Assembly (NCBI RefSeq): GCF_000090795.2
Contig: NW_003546360.1
Coordinates: 121,512 to 163,680 of the forward strand
Reading direction: 5' to 3'
Origin: Amphimedon queenslandica
Lineage: Eukaryota; Porifera; Demospongiae; Haplosclerida; Niphatidae
DNA: 42,169 nucleotides
Shown: one piece after another, positions 1 through 10,800 of the stretch
Position numbering within the stretch: position 1 is the stretch's first letter
Layout: each line of letters begins with the position of its first letter
Program-made: the position numbers and the translations under genes
Notes under the pieces: generated by a model
What the model was told of the DNA's origin: nothing
Databases searched by the model: none
Seen by the model: the letters and a program-made list of their open reading frames with translations, nothing else

Positions 1-425
1 AGTTTATAAAGCATGCTACCATTGCAATTGGGAATCAAAAATATGTCCGCATTTCGCATTATACAGGTGCCCGCATTTCTAAGGGTTCTTTAGTGCATAA
101 CTTAATGACGGTATACTCGGGACCAACACTAAGTGTCTGGTTTAGCCAGGTGTCCGTAATTTTAAGAGTCCGTATTAACAGGTCTGACTGTATACCTTTT
201 CTTAAACAAGTGCTGAAGTAGAGGAAAGTGATAGCGCCAAAATGAAGACATTATAACGCATATGTCATCTATGTAAAGCTATGCTTTCTTGAGGTGGTGG
301 AAGCTTAATCTTCACCACCTTTTCTGCCCACAGTAGTTACTTCTATGTTTTCCTTTCATAAAACATAATGCAAGTATACGCTTTGCCAAATGCAGAAGTT
401 ATAAACTTGTCTTTTAACCTCTGAT

Positions 426-1110
426 TTAGTAAAGTACCTCAAGCATATGTAACTTCCTTTTACACCCCTGAATATCTTTTGTTAAGGGCTCATGCATTTC
501 CACTTTCATAGAATTTATTCCTGAATCATTTTTATGATTCACAAGGTCCTTCATAAATAGCTTAATAAAGGGTATAATCAACAAAACATAAGCTACATTT
601 CTGGAGACTGAGTATTTAGGTTCTTCAATAGGTGAAAGAACATCAATAGTCTTATTTACTATATCTAATGCTAATGACATGGCATTCCCTATCATATGCT
701 GCTATAGTCACCTTTTGCTCTACAAGTCCCTTACTTATATACATGTAGAACTTAGAGTTCTAAAAGGTCAATTCATCTTGATATAAATAGTGCAGTGCTT
801 TCAGACCGAGTAGATTTGTGGTTGAACATTATTTGTCCTTTAAATCAATGAACCACCTACATTAGACCTAGTATCTGAATCTGAAACATTTCCTGAATCA
901 ATGATTGCAAAAAATTCACAAGTAAGCATACAAAAACTCGCAATATCATTAAGCATGTCTTAGCTGATGAATTTAGATCTGAAATTAGAGGAAACATTGA
1001 CAAGAATATTGTCAATAATCATCAATGAAACAACTAACATCAGCAAAAAAGCTACTAGCTGTGGTTGTTTATTTCTTTTCTGATCGAGAAAACCGACTGA
1101 AATGCTAGCT
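426..1110 (-). pseudogene. Decayed hAT (ZBED-like) transposase fragment
   Basis: An 89-codon minus-strand stretch (426-695) includes LLIIPFIKLFMKDL, then a charged run and KVEMHEPLTKDIQG. This resembles the region of ZBED-type hAT transposases just before the catalytic/dimerisation part, where a 'lP.i..l...L' helix is followed by an 'm...l..dl..r' helix. Further similar hydrophobic pieces lie upstream on the same strand (to about 1110) but are broken by stops. No start, BED finger or terminal repeat could be placed. The family call rests on pattern memory and is tentative. Confidence 0.3.
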
Positions 1111-1240
1111 TTTAAAACTCATTTAAACACCACATTCAGCTACTTCTTCCTTGTTTAAAACTCTTGATAACATATTTTTAGAACAAAAATTCCATTGCTC
1201 AACATCACTGGATATGCATCCAATACCACAAACGTGATGT

Positions 1241-1640
1241 TTGGGCAACATCACCTGTTGCATCTTTGCTGAAAGAGAACATTCCTTTCTTATCTACAAT
1301 GAAGTGTCAGCACACTTGTGCACTTCTAATGCATTTGAGAAGCTTCCAAGGGCCATAGAAGATCTTGTTCAAGATATTTACTCTCACTTCTCTCACAGTG
1401 TGAAAAGGCTGGTTAAGTTCCAGCACTTCATTATAAAAACACCTTATAAGCTTTTAAAGCCTGCACAAACTCGCTGACTTTCATTGGAGCAATGCTTTAA
1501 AGCAGGCTTACAATATTACCAGAGGCTTGACATTACGTTGACACTGGAATAGGATTCGGATCTATTTTAGTGGAAAGCATGTGTCAAAAGGTCAATTGCC
1601 CATGCTTTTGATAAAAAATTGACGGTACACTGGCCTAATG
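1241..1640 (+). pseudogene. hAT transposase relic, central TRW region
   Basis: The plus-strand reading at 1241-1477 carries LPRAIEDLVQDIYSHFSHS, then FQHFIIKTPYKLLKPAQTR. A frame change follows into a segment matching the usual continuation (W-S-L-E-Q-C), and then pieces broken by stops to about 1620. The combination 'K..LKP..TRWlS...C' is the conserved central block of sponge and cnidarian hAT transposases of the ZMYM/ZBED group. There is no intact ORF, so this is a dead copy. It is separate from the relics at 2570-4290 and 4690-5010, whose equivalent blocks differ. Confidence 0.5.
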
Positions 1641-2054
1641 TCATAATGTAACCCCCCCTTACTCAAACACTTGAACAATGGTCATGCAGCATTAGTCACA
1701 CAAGCAGGAGAAAGAGATTGGTTAGTTTCAACAACAACTATATTGGCAGCTCTGAAAAATCCAATTTTAAAATTGTACTACCACTTTTTGAGTTTTATTC
1801 TTCCAAAGTTTAACTATTTCAACAAACTATTTCAGTCCAAAACTCCAATTATTCATTTCCTTTCAAACTACCTATCACCAACATATTAAGCCTTTCTTAC
1901 TTGCTATCTTCCCTAAATTACCTACGTTAAACAGCAATTGATAAAATCAATCCAGAATCTGCTGCTCATCTGCAACCACTTACATCAGCAGGGTTCCACT
2001 TACATCAGCAAGGTTCTATCCAGTGGAGGGGAGGAGCAGGAGGAAGCTTCCTCT

Positions 2055-2296
2055 CAAACTCTTCAGCTTCCCCTAAACTCTTCAGCTTCCCCTAAACTCT
2101 TCAGCTTCCCCTAAACTCTTCAGCTTCCCCTAAACTCTTCAGCTTCCCCTAAACTCTTCAGCTTCCCCTAAACTCTTCAGCTTCCCCTAAACTCTTCAGC
2201 TTCCCCTAAACTCTTCAGCTTCCCCTAAACTCTTCAGCTTCCCCTAAACTCTTCAGCTTCCCTTAAACTCTTCAGCTTCCCCTAAACTCTTCAGCT
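2055..2296. repeat. 19-bp minisatellite, about 13 units
   Basis: The unit CTTCAGCTTCCCCTAAACT is repeated almost perfectly about 13 times. One unit has a C-to-T change (CCTTAAACT, near 2272). The array then degrades into diverged copies (CTTCAAGCTTCCCTCCC and similar) to about 2345. The period is not a multiple of three and all frames are low-complexity, so it is not coding. One strand is nearly pure in C/T plus A, so it is strongly purine/pyrimidine-biased. Confidence 0.95.
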
Positions 2297-2569
2297 CCCC
2301 CCCCAAAACTTCAAGCTTCCCTCCCAAAACTTTAAGCTTTCCCTGTGTACTTCTGTAACTGCATGCATGTACTGTACATGTGCATGCACATATATTCATC
2401 AGCTATCCATTTGTGCCCATTGGGAACAAAATGGCAAGTCAGTTGAGCACTTCCAAGGAGTTATACCTGTCAAGGCTCAAGCAATTTCCACTTACCTGTG
2501 CAAGTTCCTAATGTCAAAGAGTATTGACACATCACTAAAATGCATGAGTTAGGCTTCAATGGTATCAAC

Positions 2570-4290
2570 ACTATGTCTGGTCAAAGGAAAGGTGTTCAAA
2601 AGCAATTGCGACTGCACTCGCCAAATGCTAATTATGTATGGTGTTGATGTCACCAACTGCAACTAGCAACTCTCAATGCTGCAGATAAGCACAAAGATGT
2701 CAAACGAGTTGTGAGCACTTTGTTAACTATCTGGAAAGCCTTCCACTATTCACTGTAAAAGGTTGAAAAGCTAGCTAAAATCCAGGCTGTGCCAAATTCT
2801 TCTAAACTTTTAGGATGGTTAAACCTACTAGTGATACACATTGGCTTAAGGGCAGTGCGTGCTGTTCGACGAAGCTTATGACCAGATAAACAATGACACT
2901 TGGAATACTGAAGCTCAAGGAATCGCAATGCTTTTGATGAATTACAACACTGTTGCTTGTATACTATGTCCCAACTGAGAATGGACCGGAAGTGGAAGCA
3001 GCTGCATTGGAATTTGAAAAATGTAGTTACGTCACTAATGACGTATTATAATGATATTCATAGAGACATGGCCGATACTTTGGCTGTGTTGTTTCACTCT
3101 TAAAACAGTCTTGTTCTTCCTGATAAGCAGTACAATAGCTACTGGAGTCAACTAGTCTTTATAAAGGCCATCATTATCAGAAGATCTCGCTCTATTGGCA
3201 TTTTAAAAGAAGAATTATCAGTTTGGGAGCTCGACCATATATGCTTATGTAAACTATGACATCATAAAACGTCATTGCGGTTAGCTTTGGTATGCCATTG
3301 GGTTTATAGGGAGAACCCGGTTCTCAGGGTTCCCAAGGGTTGAGAGACCCAAGACCTGAGATCCTGAAGCGGCATTGGGCAACGAAGAACCTGTGAAAGT
3401 CTCATCCTTATCCCACATTTCTATAAAAAGTTATTCCAGTTTTTCTTGGTCCAAACTCAGTTGGGACATAGTATATTTATATGCTGTCAGACACTGTTGT
3501 AAGCTAGAAGCAAATTTACAGCGCAAGAAGGTTGCATTTCTGGAGAACATTACAGTGACTCAATGAGTTAAAAGATGACACTAATGCCACAACATGGTTC
3601 AAGGACCACAGTGCTATCTTCACACAACTTGATGATTGACATCACAAATGCCACAAAAGCTCACTTTCTCCAAAAAGTGTATCATCCATCCATAACAGAG
3701 TATAAAGAATAGCATCAAAGGTTGATTAGAAAAAACTAACTTGATCCCTTCATGGCTGTGTTTGACCCAAAATATCTTCCTGAAGATGAAAGTGAACTGG
3801 GTAGCTATGGAACAGAGAGATTGAACACCCTTGCAGCATGGTACGGCAAAGTGCAGGAGAAGGAGAAAAGGGTATATCAGAGCCTGAGAGAGATTGAACA
3901 CCCTTGCTGCATCGTACGGCAAAGTGCAGGAGAAGGAGAAAAGGGTATATCAGAGCCTGATGTTGACCCGAAAGACACAGAGTCAGAGTGAAACTTTTTC
4001 CGACAACTAATACTTGTACATGACAATAAAAGCTCATTGCAACATGTTCTACCCTATCTAATTACATATACAACTACGGCAAGCTCCTTTCCCAATCTAG
4101 CCCAATTAGCATCTATTTTGATTGTACTGCCAGTTACAAAAGCTACTGTCAAAGGAACAATTAGCAGTATGAAACTCATTAAGACTCAGCTTTGCAACTG
4201 AATGGGCGAATCTACACTGGAGCATGCCATGCAAATTTAGATTGAGGGCCCAGATAACTTACCAAATTAAACTTCAGAAGAAATTATAGA
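2570..4290 (+). pseudogene. hAT transposase relic (DUF4371/KIAA1586-like)
   Basis: Pieces of a hAT transposase lie in order on the plus strand. Around 2670-2790 is LNAADKHKDVKRVVSTLLTI, then an 'AFHYS...KVEKLAKIQAV' helix. Around 2840-2880 is 'LRAVRAVRRSL', the block after the TRW motif. Around 3752-3990 is AVFDPKYLPEDESELGSYGT. Around 4080-4250 is the C-terminal dimerisation block, including FPNLAQLASILIVLPVTKAT and SSMKLIKTQL. Stops and frameshifts break it throughout, so it is non-functional. A 73-bp tandem duplication lies inside it. Confidence 0.7.
3821..3966. repeat. 73-bp tandem duplication inside the hAT relic
   Basis: The segment starting TTGAACACCCTTGC at 3821 recurs at 3894 with two or three differences (GCAGCATGG versus CTGCATCG). 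The period of 73 is not a multiple of three, so the duplication itself shifts the transposase frame. It is probably a replication-slippage product that arose after the element died. Confidence 0.9.
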
Positions 4291-4689
4291 CCAGTCAAAA
4301 CAAAAAAATAATGCTATAGAAAGCATCATGTACCTTTTACAAAAATTCTTAAATGAAATTGAAATAGTATACAGAACCTGCATAGTGCATGAACATACAT
4401 GTATGTACACAGCCTCCCCCACAGTCAAAAGCTCTGGGTTTCCCCCAAACAAAAATTCCTATAGAACCCTAATCAGTGAATATGGGAATGAAGTGTCTCA
4501 ATTCCTGGATAAGCCAAATATTGCTTAGATGAAGAATGAAATGAATACTAATACTGCATGAAGCAGCTAATCAAATCAAAATGTGTGATTACCCAATTCT
4601 CAAGACTCTTACTGTTTTTAAACTCAGCACCATTAACTCTAACTCCAGTCAAGAGGTTATTATATAGTCTAGCACATAGCTTCCCTAAC

Positions 4690-5010
4690 AATATCAATGA
4701 TGCAAAGTTGTAATGTCTGGACGATGGATGTAAAGAAACCCAATTCTTGTACCCAAATGATCTTCCATCATGTTCTGCGACAACAACAATATGTGGACTC
4801 TTTTGGAGAAGTGTGAGTAAAAAATTACAAACACATCAGGGGAACACAGATTTCAACAGCTGATGACATCATTCCTTTCCCTTCCACTTTCTAATGCTGA
4901 TGTAGAAAGAATCTTTTCTCAATTTGTTTAGATTAAAACAAAGACCAGGATGACAAAGAAGAGCTTATCTAGTGTGACACTTGACTTTAAGCCAAGGGTA
5001 GATATGTATA
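4690..5010 (+). pseudogene. Second hAT C-terminal dimerisation relic
   Basis: Around 4860-4930 the plus strand reads FLSLPLSNADVERIFSQF, a textbook 'lp.SNAdvERiFS' hAT dimerisation motif. A stop and then IKTKTRMTKKSLSS follow, the usual continuation. Upstream pieces (LDDGCKETQFLYPNDLPS) may belong to the same copy. It is a different family member from the relic ending near 4290, because that one carries its own, different dimerisation block. Confidence 0.65.
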
Positions 5011-5550
5011 AACAAATGAACATACATGTCAGTTCAGTTTGGGCTGGAAGTAAAAGCAGTTGCGTGGAATTTGAAATATGCGTGACGCACGCGACACACA
5101 TCATATTACAGTACATGACATTTGTGGGCGCAATACTGATAATAAAAGGTGTGGTCAGTCATGTGCAGCTAGCTGCATGGTGCTATACACTTCACTCACC
5201 AAACGATATAGTTGCTTTGCTTTTCTGTATTCTGTTGGTTTCTCTATTATGTTAGTCTTTCTAGTTGCTGATTCTTGACTTCTACATGTATTATCAAGCT
5301 TCATTTAGCTTCTATATAAAGGTCAAGCTACATGTGTACTTCTTAAATTAATTTTTGTTTTTGTCTTTTTGTTGCAGCTGTTACTCTTTTTGCATGTTTT
5401 TTCTAAGTTAACTTTTTAAGGTACTAACTCTCGATCATGCCCAGGTGAAAGACGATTTGCTCTGGAAAGAAAAGTCTTTTTGAAACTATTTAAGAAAAAA
5501 TAATTGCATAACTTATAAATTATAATCAATGTATTATACTTATTAGTCAC

Positions 5551-7472
5551 TTGAAGGAAGAAGCCAGGTCCAAGAAAGGAGGAGGAACTGCTTATCAGAA
5601 AACTGTTAAAATCACTGGATTCTCAAAAAATTCAGCGACAAGATTTAGGCAGAAGGAAAGAATTTACCAGAATGCATTGAACGTTGATAGCTCTGATCCA
5701 ATGGCTATTAGAAGAAAAATATGTTTCACGCAATCAAGGAAGCAGTACGTTACACTTGACAATCTCGTTCCTGAACTTAAGGCTGATGGCACTTTTAAGG
5801 GATCAGGATCGACTCTCCATCGCTTACCAACAAATATGAACTATAGGTTTACTATAGGTTTAGGAAAGCTGTCAACATGAGGATCTATTATGAGCAGCCT
5901 CACATCATCAAACGTGAGAAATATTTAGTTAGAATGCACAACAAGTATCGTGGAGAGAACAGGCCAGTCATCTACCTTGATGCATAAAACATGGATGAAT
6001 GCTCATGATGGGAAGGACAAAAAATGGGTATGGTATTCAACATGTAAATACAATAACTTTAATACTTTTTATAATTATTACAGGTACAGACACACTAACT
6101 GGTGGTACAAGTGGTGGAGTCACTAAGCCATACGGAAAGGGAAGAAACGTTTATGCTGTCTCTGCAGCTAAGAAGGGATGTACTCATACCATCCAGTCAC
6201 ATGTTTCTGCTAGTGGTATTTCTTTACCTCTTATGATGATATACCCTCGTAAAAGACCCATTCCTCCACTGCAAAGAGAATGAGCAGTCCCTAATACTCT
6301 CTTTGTCACTAGTGATTCGGGATGGATAAAATCTGAGCTGTTCGTTGAATGGTTTAAATTTTTTCTTCAACATATACCACCTACTCGACCTGTACAGGCG
6401 TGTACTTTTGCTGCAAGATGGACACAGTTCACACATTTCAATTGAGTTGATCAAATTGGCCCATGCCAATGATGTTCACATACTTTGTTTACCAACTCAT
6501 ACTAGTCACTGCTCCAGCCCTTAGGTGTGGGGGTTTTCAAATCCTTTAAAAGAAATTTTAACAAGGCATGCAGCAATTACATGTATATGAGTCAAAATCC
6601 AGGACGAGTTGTTACAGTAAATGTGATTGCTTCATTAGTTGGCCACCATCATTAACACCTATGAATATAATGAAAGGCTTTAAGAAGACTGGAGTGTGGC
6701 CCATTAATCCTGGAAAAGTGACCGACCGACAAGTAGCACCATCAAAACCTTATTCCACTCACCAAAGTATTCCAGAGCCTAGGTACATTTTTGATCAGCT
6801 GCAAGGTAGTCCACTGTTTTCACCCACATTAGAAGCATTGTATCAAAAGAGATACAAGGAAACATATGATTTACAAGACCCGGGCTATATTGCATGGCTG
6901 AAAATCAATCATCCTGAAGTGAATGTCAGTGATACTTTGTCTGATAGCTCATCCTCTCACATATCAAGTGAGAGAAGTAAAGCATCTTCTGACCTTCAAG
7001 AATTGCTAGTGCTTCTTGAAGTGAAACGTGTCACAAGGAGAGGAGGTCTCAATAGCAGAGCAATATGTATTACTGACTCTCAGGTTTTGGAAGAAATGAA
7101 GGCAAAGGAAGACAGGAAGAAACTCAATGAACAACTAAAGGCTGAAAGGAAGACCGAAAAAGAGAGAAAGAAAATTGAGAAGAAGATGAAGAAAGAAAAA
7201 GTAAGGCAGAGATAAAAAAAACAAGGACAGAAAGGAGCAAGATCAGGAAGAAGAAAAGGTACAGCAAAGACATCTGAAGAGGCTAAGCTAGAAAGTCAGA
7301 TTAGTGAACTGAAACTGGATGATTCAGGACAGGAAATAGATGCTAGTGACAATGAAGCTATATGCCCAAAATGTGGAATTTCATCTCCGGAAAGTAATGA
7401 CTTATGGATTGCATGCGATGGTGGCTGCGAAAAGTGGTTAAATTTTACATGCACTGGTACATGTACATGTTA
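5551..7472 (+). pseudogene. Decayed chimeric DDE transposase with C-terminal PHD-like cysteines
   Basis: The N-terminal part (5551-6150) has an HTH-like region (KTVKITGFSKNSATRFRQ) and then RPVIYLDA...WMNAHDGKDKKWVW and TLTGGTSGGVTKPYGKG. That matches IS630/Tc1-like DDE_3 transposases. From about 6145 the text changes to a pogo/Jerky-type DDE_1 transposase: NVYAVSAAKKGCTHT, VTSDSGWIKSELFVEWF, remnants of 'LLQDGHSSH', and GFKKTGVWPINPGKVTDRQ (6568-7215). The tail is Lys/Glu-rich. It is followed by ICPKCGISSP...WIACDGGC..WLNFTC (about 7360-7452), which looks like a PHD-type zinc ligand set. Several stops and frameshifts are present, and a short intron-like segment lies at about 6033-6083. It is a dead element lying beyond the last EP400 exon seen, probably within that gene's next intron. 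Confidence 0.7.
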
Positions 7473-7859
7473 AGAGTAAAAAACAAATACCTGCATGAGA
7501 TCTTTATCTGTGAAAATCGTTCGTAAGAATAACATAAACCATTTTTTGTTTTGTGTCACATATTTGGTGTTTTGTTTCATAATTCATTTTTAGACAATGA
7601 AAACCTTGCAATTTTTAAAATCTTTGTATGGAAGTATAAGTTATGTTTGTAACGTTAACCCAATAGCCCATAATGTAAACAAATGCACTAAAAAAAATTG
7701 TTCAAAAATTCAACTCCTGTGTCACGTTATCAACACTTTTCTGTATGTGTCTCCTATCTCCCACACCTATTCAATACATGTAATTCCCAAAAAAGGTGCC
7801 CTAGAGTATCTTGCTTACACTAGCACACACAGGTGCACAAAAACATGATACAAACTAAC
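7473..7859. other. AT-rich spacer after the EP400 P-loop exon
   Basis: No exon was recognised on either strand. On the minus strand it follows directly from the donor of the EP400 P-loop exon (GTTAGT at 7859), so it should be intronic. The open frames seen here are short and resemble nothing known to me. Confidence 0.5.
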
Positions 7860-10800
7860 TTGAATTGTTTTCCCAAGCCCCATTTCATCAGCAAGAATAC
7901 CATTTAATCTTCTTTCATTCATAGCTACTAACCAGTCTAGACCAATTTGCTGATACTCCCTGAGTTCATGCCTCAACAGAAAAGGAACCTTTGTTTTAAC
8001 CTATAAAAAATAACCAATCAAAAAAGGTTAGTGCATCAATGTAGTACAAGCATACATGTACATGAGCATTTTGTAGTTACCACATCAATATGACCTGACT
8101 GAGTGCCTTAGTTACATGTACTTTACATCCAGATTTACAAATGTATATATAAGCAATCATTATAACATTCTCTAAAAATCACTACCATATTGTGCTTAAT
8201 TTTTATGGAACAAACTTTTGCACACTTTTTAGGAATTTTTCAAAATTAAATTATGAATTCACAATGTCAGTGTCACACCCTTCATAGCAATTAAATATTT
8301 TGCAGATCGTTACTTTGGCAGTTACATGCCTTTCTACTGAAACCACAAAGGTTTTGCTCCTCAAAAAACAGCCCTACATGTATATGGTATCAGACTATCA
8401 GCAAAAGGTTTCCTCAGATTGGTTACACAAATTTAACTAACTATCTTCAGTAAAATCTATAATAATTAATTGACTTTTTCAAGTACTTAATAAATAACAC
8501 TGTCAACAACATTAAAATACAAGCACAAGTCTCTGAGAATGGAAGACAAGCTGGACCAAAGTAAGAATGGAATGTTGTTATGTACTCTTAATATTAAATG
8601 TACATGTGCCATGTAGTATCAATGACTGTTAATTAATTTATACATGTATCCTTACTTTATAAAATGCATAGTATGTGTACACAAACACGAACATGGGCAC
8701 TGGTCAGCAATTAGTTGACAAAGGAATGATCAACTATACTAAACTAGCTTGGTGAACACAATAAAATATGATAATACATAGATAAGCAACCACATCAAGT
8801 TTGAATTTACACAAGTAATGTTTTCCAGAGATTGTGGTAACACCTGAGCATGGATAATGTTAGTTCACAACTAGTATATTGCAATGAAAACGACAAACCA
8901 TAGCAAACTCAAACACAACTTAAACACAAAACATGTCAACTTATTGCTGACCAGTGCTGTAGAGTTAATTCATAAGCATAAAATAAAACACTACATCCAT
9001 AAGACATGTTAACAAACTTAACGTTATTATCGTTATACATGTAGCATGTACATGTGTGCATGATGGATTCGTGCATGTACATGCATGCATCTATGTACAT
9101 GCATGCATCTATGTACATGCATGCATCTATGTACATGTACAGTACCTCAGTCGTTGAAAGGGTAGTTCCCTTGGGTTGAAACTGTTCAGCTGCAGCAGCT
9201 GCATCATTAAAGCCTTGCTCAGTCTGACCTATCTGCATATACATGAAGCCAATAAAAGTAAATTAGTCAGTCTTAAAATTACTTCTTCCTTCTCATCATC
9301 AAAATAAACCAAAGACTCTAAGCCTAAATCATCATCTCCAACTTCTTCATTATCACTAAACTCATCATGACTACCATAAGATCCACTGTAGTCAGTCTCT
9401 ACATCAGACATAAATGTACTGTCACTCTTTGACTGCATGTAGTGCCTTAATAGCTCTTCTACAGGTAATTTCCCTATAATTGAAAAATTATGAATTAAAA
9501 CATAAAAATAAATTAAGAAATTAGCTTGACACTTGCATAGTGCAACACTTTGGTAAGTAATCTTTGATCATTTTGATGCTGTAAGTGTAAGCATTTAATT
9601 GCCAGACATGTAAAAGTGTATAGTTTCATAACTACATGTACATTAAATGCTTGAGAACAACAGACAAACCTTCCTCCTCAAGCATGCTAATCTCTTGTGA
9701 ATGATCATCAGTTTCTTCAAAAGCCTCTTGCTCTGCAATAGTAGTTTCATCTTCAGGATCATCACCATCTGATACGCTAGAGTAATCATCATCATTACTG
9801 GCTTCACAGTCCATTTCTTCAGCAGGGCTACAGTAGAATAAAATACACATCAACACAAGAAAAATGAAAAGTACTTAAAGTGCAGACCCTTGCCACGGAA
9901 AATACATTACATTAATTTTAAGCCATACTACTGCAGACTGCAGTAAATTTAATTTTACTGCTCATGATCATTGATGAAAGGTGTAGCCAGTATTAATTAA
10001 AGAGACAGTTTCAAATGCCAACATGGCTACACATACACAGACAGGCCCTCAAAAGCTTGAGGTTTTCAAAGTTTTAAAACCTCTTCTGACACATCTAGTA
10101 GGTGCTACTACATGAAATTGCTTGCAGGCTTCTTTCTACTTTAAGGCAGTTTGAGGATACTGGCTGCCTTCTCTACTAAGATTCAAGAGGCAGTATTTGA
10201 CCTAGAACAGTTTTTACACTGTCATATCATACCAAAGAAAGAGAAGTAAGAAAATCCCCACATAAGTTTGAAGTTTCATGCTATTACTTTTCTTATGATG
10301 CTACAACAAAATTCTGCCACTGCCATAACTAAAAATTAACTGTCAAAGTACTCTTTGCTTCAAATTTGCCAGCTTTTGCTGCCTCACAATACTTTAAAAA
10401 GATCACGGAAGCAAAAAAACAAGCTCACTTAGGCAGGAAAGGAAGTTTTGAATCCCTGGAAAATCTACCTTGAGAGCAGGAGCAGCTTAATTCAGATAAC
10501 TTTGCTAACACACAGACAGGATGACTCATATACCCTTGCCTATACACCTACACATGGCAAGAGAAATGATTACATGAACAATGCACATGCAAAATCACCA
10601 TGCAACTAGACTAGTGTAAAAAATGAAGCAGCAAGCCTGCTGACCTTGCATGCCCCAGTCTTGACAGAAATAGTGAGAAATACTGCCATTTTGGCATCTA
10701 TAGTAATATCATGTGCTCAACTACTCATGATGTATCATGGAATCAGCCCATCATTACAATTATTATTGACAGATATTGGCAGTTTTATTTTGAACTGCAA

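Noticed and set aside
2055-2345. CRISPR-like array
   Set aside because: The 19-bp units are directly adjacent with no spacers, and the genome is animal. It is a minisatellite.
4950-5278. Open frames of 66-101 codons on the plus strand
   Set aside because: They run out of the end of a hAT dimerisation relic into AT-rich sequence. Nothing beyond the first residues is recognisable.
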